A stretch of 64,000 nucleotides of DNA from an uncultured Bacteroidales bacterium (lineage in GTDB: Bacteria; Bacteroidota; Bacteroidia; Bacteroidales; Bacteroidaceae), in the NCBI GenBank assembly GCA_902787555.1, contig CADAGO010000010.1, forward strand, positions 22,506-86,505, written 5' to 3'. Positions within the stretch are counted from its first letter, which is position 1. Every line of letters begins with the position of its first letter. The notes beneath the pieces were generated by a model that had not been told where the DNA came from, ran no database searches, and saw only the letters and a list, made by a program, of their open reading frames with translations. Positions 60,016 to 64,000 of the stretch are shown here, one piece after another. The position numbers were made by a program, and so were the translations under genes.

Positions 60016-60401
60016 TGCGAAGGTTTTCCATAATAAGTCCGCTCCTGTTGCTCTTCTTTGTCGGTTGTGGGAAGTCGGATGAGGCGCAGATGCAGGAAAC
60101 AGTCATCGAGGTCGTCAAAGCCCAGGCTGTTGGTGATGTGGAGCGTTATCTTCAGTATGCCGACTTTGGCGAGGAACTCGATTCGCTTCATATCTGCCTT
60201 TTGAATTCGATGCTGATTCGGCACAAGACGGTTGTCGACCGCAAGGGTGGGGTAGCTGACGTCGTTCCAAAGTCTTCTACGCCCGAGAACGACTCTTTGG
60301 CTTATATGAGTTATTCGGTGAGTTATCACGATGGTACTCAGGAGCAAAAGATTGCTACCTTGGTGAAGAAAGACGGATGTTGGAAAGTGAGTGTGAAATA
60401 A
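60012..60401 (+). CDS. Small lipoprotein, DUF4878-like
   Basis: About 129 residues. The start is taken at ATG 60012, overlapping the der stop as ATGATG; the next codon (60015) is also ATG. The signal peptide ends [12 protein letters not shown] with a lipobox Cys. The mature part looks like a small NTF2-like fold ([30 protein letters not shown]), as in DUF4878 proteins. Function unknown. Confidence 0.8.
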   Translation: MMRRFSIISPLLLLFFVGCGKSDEAQMQETVIEVVKAQAVGDVERYLQYADFGEELDSLHICLLNSMLIRHKTVVDRKGGVADVVPKSSTPENDSLAYMSYSVSYHDGTQEQKIATLVKKDGCWKVSVK

Positions 60402-60403
60402 AT

Positions 60404-60430
60404 AAAGGAGTGCAGCAGCACTCCTTTTTT
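60404..60430. terminator. Bidirectional terminator between the lipoprotein gene and lptB
   Basis: AGGAGTGC, AGCA, GCACTCCT with T6 on the plus strand and TTTATTTATTT on the minus strand. It lies between two convergent genes, 4 bases from the lptB stop. Confidence 0.93.
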
Positions 60431-60433
60431 CGT

Positions 60434-61303
60434 TTAATCCTCCTCTTCTGCCTCTCTCAGCTTCTTCTCTTCAATAAGCTGGAAGTCCTTCGGACGGAGC
60501 ACGAAGTTCGATCCGAGATATTTGTCGCGAACAATCTTGTTGTTGGCCAGTTCAGGAGGAGTTCCCTTAAACAGGATTCTTCCTTCGAACAGCAGGTAAG
60601 CACGGTCGGTGATACAGAGGGTTTCCTGCACGTTGTGGTCGGTGATGAGGATGCCTATATTACGGTCTTTCAGCTTCCATACGATGTACTGAATATCTTC
60701 TACGGCAATTGGGTCGACTCCGGCAAAAGGTTCGTCAAGCATGATGAACTTAGGGTCGATTGCCAAACAACGTGCAATTTCGCATCGACGGCGTTCACCT
60801 CCCGACAACTGATTGCCTTTGTTCTTCCTCACCTTCTGCAAACGGAATTCATCCAACAGGCTTTCCAACTTCTCGCGTTGGTAGTCGCGAGGTTTGCCCG
60901 TCATTTCCAATACTGTCATGATATTGTCTTCCACACTCATCGTACGGAATACAGAAGCTTCCTGTGCTAGATAACCCACACCCTGACGAGCACGCTTGGC
61001 TACTGGATAGTCGGTAATCTCCAGGTCGTTGAGAAACACACGCCCTGCGTTCGGCACTACCAGTCCTGTTGTCATATAGAAAGAGGTGGTCTTACCTGCA
61101 CCATTCGGACCTAGTAGCCCTACGATTTCCCCCTGGCGAACATGAATCGAAACATCGTTCACCACTGTGCGCTTGCCGTAAGTCTTGACAAGATTCCGCG
61201 TGTATAGAGTCATCCTGTCGTCAGAGTATTCAGGAATATCGGTGTCGCCTGCATTCTGAACGACGGCGGTTCTATCTTTCTGTTTGATTGCTTCTGTTTC
61301 CAT
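60434..61303 (-). CDS. lptB: LPS export ABC transporter ATP-binding protein
   Basis: ATPase that powers lipopolysaccharide extraction from the inner membrane with LptF/G. The start at 61303 is chosen because the longer frame begins with TTG inside the promoter. Walker A is [16 protein letters not shown]; the signature is [16 protein letters not shown]; Walker B is [13 protein letters not shown]; the switch His is in [12 protein letters not shown]. 289 residues, with about 30 extra at the N-terminus before the ABC core ([16 protein letters not shown]). Confidence 0.95.
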   Translation of the reverse strand: METEAIKQKDRTAVVQNAGDTDIPEYSDDRMTLYTRNLVKTYGKRTVVNDVSIHVRQGEIVGLLGPNGAGKTTSFYMTTGLVVPNAGRVFLNDLEITDYPVAKRARQGVGYLAQEASVFRTMSVEDNIMTVLEMTGKPRDYQREKLESLLDEFRLQKVRKNKGNQLSGGERRRCEIARCLAIDPKFIMLDEPFAGVDPIAVEDIQYIVWKLKDRNIGILITDHNVQETLCITDRAYLLFEGRILFKGTPPELANNKIVRDKYLGSNFVLRPKDFQLIEEKKLREAEEED

Positions 61304-61321
61304 ATCGTTTGTTTTCGATTG

Positions 61322-61329
61322 CAAAGGTA
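61322..61329 (-). promoter_or_regulatory. Promoter -7 element for lptB
   Basis: TACCTTTG on the minus strand, 18 bases before the ATG at 61303. The sequence further upstream carries inverted AGAATTAAG/CTTAATTCT strings. Confidence 0.6.
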
Positions 61330-61455
61330 CGCAAAAAAATAAGAATTAGGAATAAGAATTAAGAAAAAACACCCTCAATTAAGGTTTTAAGATTTTTTTT
61401 AGGTCAAAAGACAATCTTTCTTGGCTCTTAACTCTTAATTCTTAATTATATTTAC

Positions 61456-61463
61456 TAACTTTG
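61456..61463 (+). promoter_or_regulatory. Promoter -7 element for mlaE-mlaF-crp
   Basis: TAACTTTG, 19 bases before the mlaE ATG; no TTTG box is visible at the usual distance. Confidence 0.5.
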
Positions 61464-61482
61464 CAAACCAAAACGACCTAAG

Positions 61483-62229
61483 ATGACAACATTTTCAGAT
61501 GCATTGACAGGAATCGGACGCTATGTCCTGCTGATGGGAAGGGTACTCACTCAGCCCGATCGTTGGCGCATGTTTTTCCGTCAGTATGTTACAGAGATGT
61601 ATCAACTTGGTTACAATTCCATTGGTATTGTGCTGATCATCTCCTTCTTCATCGGAGCTGTGATATGCTTGCAGATCAAGCTCAACATCCAAAGTCCTTG
61701 GATGCCGCGAATGGTGGTAGGATACACCACCCGTGAAATCATGCTGCTCGAGTTCTCCTCGTCTATCATGTGTTTGATTCTGGCAGGAAAGGTGGGGTCG
61801 AACATCGCTTCCGAGTTGGGTACGATGCGTATCACTCAGCAGATTGATGCGTTGGATATTATGGGTGTCAATTCTGCTAACTATCTCATCTTGCCTAAGG
61901 TAGCAGGTTTGATGACTATTATGCCGATATTGGTCACATTTAGTGTGGCGTCAGGTGTACTGGGAGCTTATGGTACGAGCCTATTGGGAACCACCACTGT
62001 GCCCGAACTGAACGAGGGATTCCGTTATCAGTTCAATCAGTGGTTTTTCTGGTGTGGGCTTATCAAGGCTGTTGTCTATGCCTTCATCATCACCTCCGTG
62101 TCGGCCTATAAAGGCTATACCGTTGTGGGTGGTTCGGTCGAAGTAGGTAAGGCCAGTACCGATGCCGTTGTGCTCAGCAGTATATTAGTATTGTTTTCCG
62201 ACATCTTCCTAACCCAGATTCTGACATGA
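61483..62229 (+). CDS. mlaE: MlaE-type ABC transporter permease
   Basis: 248-residue permease of the MCE/Mla system, which moves phospholipids between the membranes. Five to six hydrophobic segments; the MlaE family regions FIGAVICLQIKLN, STIM-like SSIMCLILAGKVGSNIASEL, GTMRITQQIDALDIMGVN and AYKGYTVVGGSVEVGKASTD are visible. It overlaps mlaF by 4 bases (ATGA). Confidence 0.93.
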   Translation: MTTFSDALTGIGRYVLLMGRVLTQPDRWRMFFRQYVTEMYQLGYNSIGIVLIISFFIGAVICLQIKLNIQSPWMPRMVVGYTTREIMLLEFSSSIMCLILAGKVGSNIASELGTMRITQQIDALDIMGVNSANYLILPKVAGLMTIMPILVTFSVASGVLGAYGTSLLGTTTVPELNEGFRYQFNQWFFWCGLIKAVVYAFIITSVSAYKGYTVVGGSVEVGKASTDAVVLSSILVLFSDIFLTQILT

Positions 62230-62996
62230 TCAAGGTAGAGCATCTTTTCAAGTCGTTCGACGACAAACCTGTGTTGAAGGACATCAATGCAGAGTTCGAG
62301 AATGGTAAGGTGAACCTTATCATCGGTCAGAGTGGATCGGGTAAGACCGTGTTCATGAACAACATCGTGGGCCTGCTGACCCCAACAAGCGGCAACATCT
62401 TCTACGACGAACGCGACTTTGTCAACATGAGCAAGCGCGAGAAGATCATGCTCCGTCGCGAAATGGGCATGATATTCCAGAGTGCCGCCCTGTTCGACTC
62501 CCTGTCAGTACTCGACAACGTGATGTTCCCTCTGAACATGTTCAGCGACAAGAACTATGACGACCGCAAGAAGCGAGCAGAGTATTGTCTGGAGCGTGTC
62601 AACCTTGCAGGCACAGGCAATAAGTTCCCGAAGGAACTCAGTGGCGGTATGCAGAAACGAGTGGCCATCGCACGCGCCATAGCCCTCGAACCCAAGTACC
62701 TCTTCTGCGACGAACCCAACTCAGGCCTTGACCCAAAGACCAGTATCGTTATCGACGAACTCATTCAGGGCATCACCCACGAAGACAACATCACCACCAT
62801 CGTCAACACCCACGACATGAACTCCGTGATGGGTATTGGTGAGAAAATCATCTTCATCTGTGAAGGTCGTGCCGAGTGGCAAGGCTCCAATCAGGAAATC
62901 ATGGATGCCAACAACCGTCGTCTCGACGACTTCATCTTCGCTTCCGATATCCTCCGTCAGGTGAAGCTGGCGCACGATGAAGCAAAGAAAGGATGA
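62226..62996 (+). CDS. mlaF: MlaF-type ABC transporter ATP-binding protein
   Basis: 256 residues. Walker A IIGQSGSGKTVFMNNIVG, Q-loop GMIFQSAALFDSLSVLDNV, signature ELSGGMQKRVAIARAIAL, Walker B YLFCDEPNSGLDP and switch VNTHDMNS. Partner of mlaE in phospholipid transport. In most Bacteroidetes loci a substrate-binding MCE protein gene (mlaD) follows; here the next gene is a Crp-like regulator, so the MCE component must lie elsewhere. Confidence 0.94.
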   Translation: MIKVEHLFKSFDDKPVLKDINAEFENGKVNLIIGQSGSGKTVFMNNIVGLLTPTSGNIFYDERDFVNMSKREKIMLRREMGMIFQSAALFDSLSVLDNVMFPLNMFSDKNYDDRKKRAEYCLERVNLAGTGNKFPKELSGGMQKRVAIARAIALEPKYLFCDEPNSGLDPKTSIVIDELIQGITHEDNITTIVNTHDMNSVMGIGEKIIFICEGRAEWQGSNQEIMDANNRRLDDFIFASDILRQVKLAHDEAKKG

Positions 62997-63608
62997 ATGA
63001 CCAATCCTCTAAAATTACTTCAAGCACAAGATGATATGGAACAGAAGTTCAGCAATAACAGTTTGGACCTTCAGGTGCTGCGGGAGTTTTGTGAGCGTGA
63101 GGGTGAGGAGGTGGAATACCGAAAGGGTGACCAGCTGGAGCGTGAGGGTGACCCGGCGCGGTGGTTTGCATTCGTGGAGAGCGGATGCTTCAAGTATGTG
63201 AATCGTAGTAGCGATGACAAGGAACATATCACGTGGTTCTCGTTCGAGGGTGAATTCGTGGTCGATTACCCGACGTTTCTCTACGACCGCCCGTCACAGA
63301 CTACTATTGTGGCAATGATGACGAGCCGTGTGCTCAGGGTTGCGGGGCAGCAGCTGGAGCAGTATTTCGGTCAGAGCATTGAGACGATGAAGTTGCGTGC
63401 AGTTATCGGTGAGCACATCCTCAGTCAGTACAAAGGACGTTACCATGATCTTCACCGCGCCACGGCCCACGAGCGCTACGAGTTGCTGCTGCGACGTTGT
63501 CCGGGCATTGTTGAGCACCTCGACTTGCAGGACATAGCCTCGTTCCTCAACGTCACTCCCAAGACCATCAGCAAGATCCGCAAAGAAATCACTTTCGGGA
63601 GAATATAG
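62997..63608 (+). CDS. Crp/Fnr family transcriptional regulator
   Basis: 203 residues: a cyclic-nucleotide-binding-like beta-roll (about 30-130; GDQLEREGDPARWFAFVESG and YVNRSSDDKEHITW) and a C-terminal helix-turn-helix with DIASFLNVTPKTISKIRKEI. The usual nucleotide-contacting residues are not evident, so the effector is unknown. Its ATG directly follows the mlaF stop (TGAATG), so it may be translationally coupled to mlaEF. A downstream ATG at 63036 is an alternative. Confidence 0.88.
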   Translation: MTNPLKLLQAQDDMEQKFSNNSLDLQVLREFCEREGEEVEYRKGDQLEREGDPARWFAFVESGCFKYVNRSSDDKEHITWFSFEGEFVVDYPTFLYDRPSQTTIVAMMTSRVLRVAGQQLEQYFGQSIETMKLRAVIGEHILSQYKGRYHDLHRATAHERYELLLRRCPGIVEHLDLQDIASFLNVTPKTISKIRKEITFGRI

Positions 63609-63628
63609 CCCCATATTTGACAATAACT

Positions 63629-63644
63629 CTTAACCTGGGTTAAG
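63629..63644. promoter_or_regulatory. Palindrome CTTAACC-TG-GGTTAAG, possible operator
   Basis: A perfect seven-base inverted repeat between the Crp-like gene and the aspartyl protease gene, 62 bases upstream of the latter's -7 element. It could be a regulator site or part of the end of the upstream transcript. Confidence 0.35.
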
Positions 63645-63651
63645 ACATTCA

Positions 63652-63695
63652 CCCTCGGCACCCGATTTCCGGACCGCGCCGAGGGCTTATTTTTG
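63652..63695 (+). terminator. Terminator after the Crp-like gene
   Basis: CCCTCGGC, 18-base loop, GCCGAGGG, then CTTATTTTTG. Eight perfect GC-rich base pairs. Confidence 0.85.
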
Positions 63696-63705
63696 TGGCT
63701 TTTTG

Positions 63706-63713
63706 TAACTTTG
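63706..63713 (+). promoter_or_regulatory. Promoter -7 element for the aspartyl protease gene
   Basis: TAACTTTG, 30 bases before the ATG at 63744. Confidence 0.5.
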
Positions 63714-63743
63714 TGGCTCGAATAATAATAAAACGAAAAGATT

Positions 63744-64000
63744 ATGATCAAGCAAACCATCATCACCATCCTCCTCGCTCTTGTCACCACAACTTCCGTG
63801 TTGGCTCAAAACCTCATAAAGACCGCAACGACTCCTGTCAGTTTCTCGAAGAGAGATTTCGTAGACACAATCAAGATAAAGGTGATAGACGGCGCGGTCG
63901 TTGTGCCTGTGGAGATAGAGGGGCGAATCAGGCACTTTCTGTTTGATACAGGTTCACCGCTTGGATTATGGCAAGGAGAGAAAGAAGCCTGGATGAGACA
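63744..64000 (+). CDS. Exported retropepsin-like aspartyl protease, N-terminal part (cut by window edge)
   Basis: 85 complete codons before the right edge. A signal peptide (KQTIITILLALVTTTSVLAQ) is followed by VSFSKRDFVDTIKIKVIDG and EGRIRHFLFDTGSPLGLWQG, where FLFDTGSP is the active-site Asp-Thr/Ser-Gly motif of the gag-polyprotein/retropepsin-like family common in Bacteroidetes. The second half, with the rest of the active site, lies beyond the window. Confidence 0.8.
   Translation, partial: MIKQTIITILLALVTTTSVLAQNLIKTATTPVSFSKRDFVDTIKIKVIDGAVVVPVEIEGRIRHFLFDTGSPLGLWQGEKEAWMR

Overview
The window looks like chromosomal DNA from a member of the Bacteroidales, most likely Prevotella-like. 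Evidence: a type IX secretion gene (porQ) next to cmk and ispH, a MeaB GTPase, DUF349 and large secreted alpha-2-macroglobulin-type proteins, start sites without Shine-Dalgarno sequences, and many copies of the Bacteroidetes promoter pattern (TTTG, about 19-20 bases, TAnnTTTG). No rRNA, tRNA, CRISPR array or intact insertion sequence was seen. Identification is from motifs read by eye; no database search was possible.

Layout. 1-10.3 kb (minus): a carbohydrate block, transcribed GH43-dockerin, malQ, S9 peptidase, rhaB, rhaA and an MFS sugar porter cut by the window edge; gaps are small and it may be one transcription unit for pectin/rhamnogalacturonan sugars. 10.4-12.1 kb (minus): an acyl-CoA synthetase with its own terminator, promoter and a cluster of four GTGTGCAA sites. 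12.1-13.2 kb: gene-poor, with a decayed phage-antirepressor remnant. 13.2-18.9 kb (minus): a 1911-residue alpha-2-macroglobulin-family protein. 19.2-25.6 kb (minus): meaB-porQ-cmk-ispH-topB-YgjP-like. 25.7-31.3 kb (minus): rsfS-ftsH-cdsA-DUF349. 31.5-38.0 kb: small outer-membrane protein, histidine kinase, sodium symporter, cca, a membrane protein, a periodic non-coding tract and a thioesterase. 38.2-44.1 kb (plus): GH105, sppA, lpxK, punA, thiL. 44.2-46.3 kb (minus): yicC-gmk-nadD. 46.5-52.7 kb (plus): three surface/secreted proteins, two of which look highly expressed. 53.8-60.4 kb (plus): rplM-rpsI-rpsB-tsf, DUF177-rpmF, era, der and a lipoprotein. 60.4-64 kb: lptB (minus), then mlaE-mlaF-crp-like and a partial aspartyl protease (plus).

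Functional themes: pectin side-chain and rhamnose use (GH43, GH105, rhaAB, transporter), envelope biogenesis (lpxK, lptB, mlaEF, cdsA, porQ, OmpA-like protein), and core translation. The most unusual signals are non-genic. (1) A 176-bp tract made of sixteen consecutive 11-base units in three sequence classes lies directly behind a near-perfect promoter (37.3-37.6 kb). (2) GC-rich palindromic repeats lie in frame inside protein genes: an MFS transporter, rhamnulokinase and the CCA-adding enzyme, the last with two different inserts. (3) The alpha-2-macroglobulin-like protein lacks a visible thioester and carries a SusC-plug-like DEALQGRIAGLDI motif.
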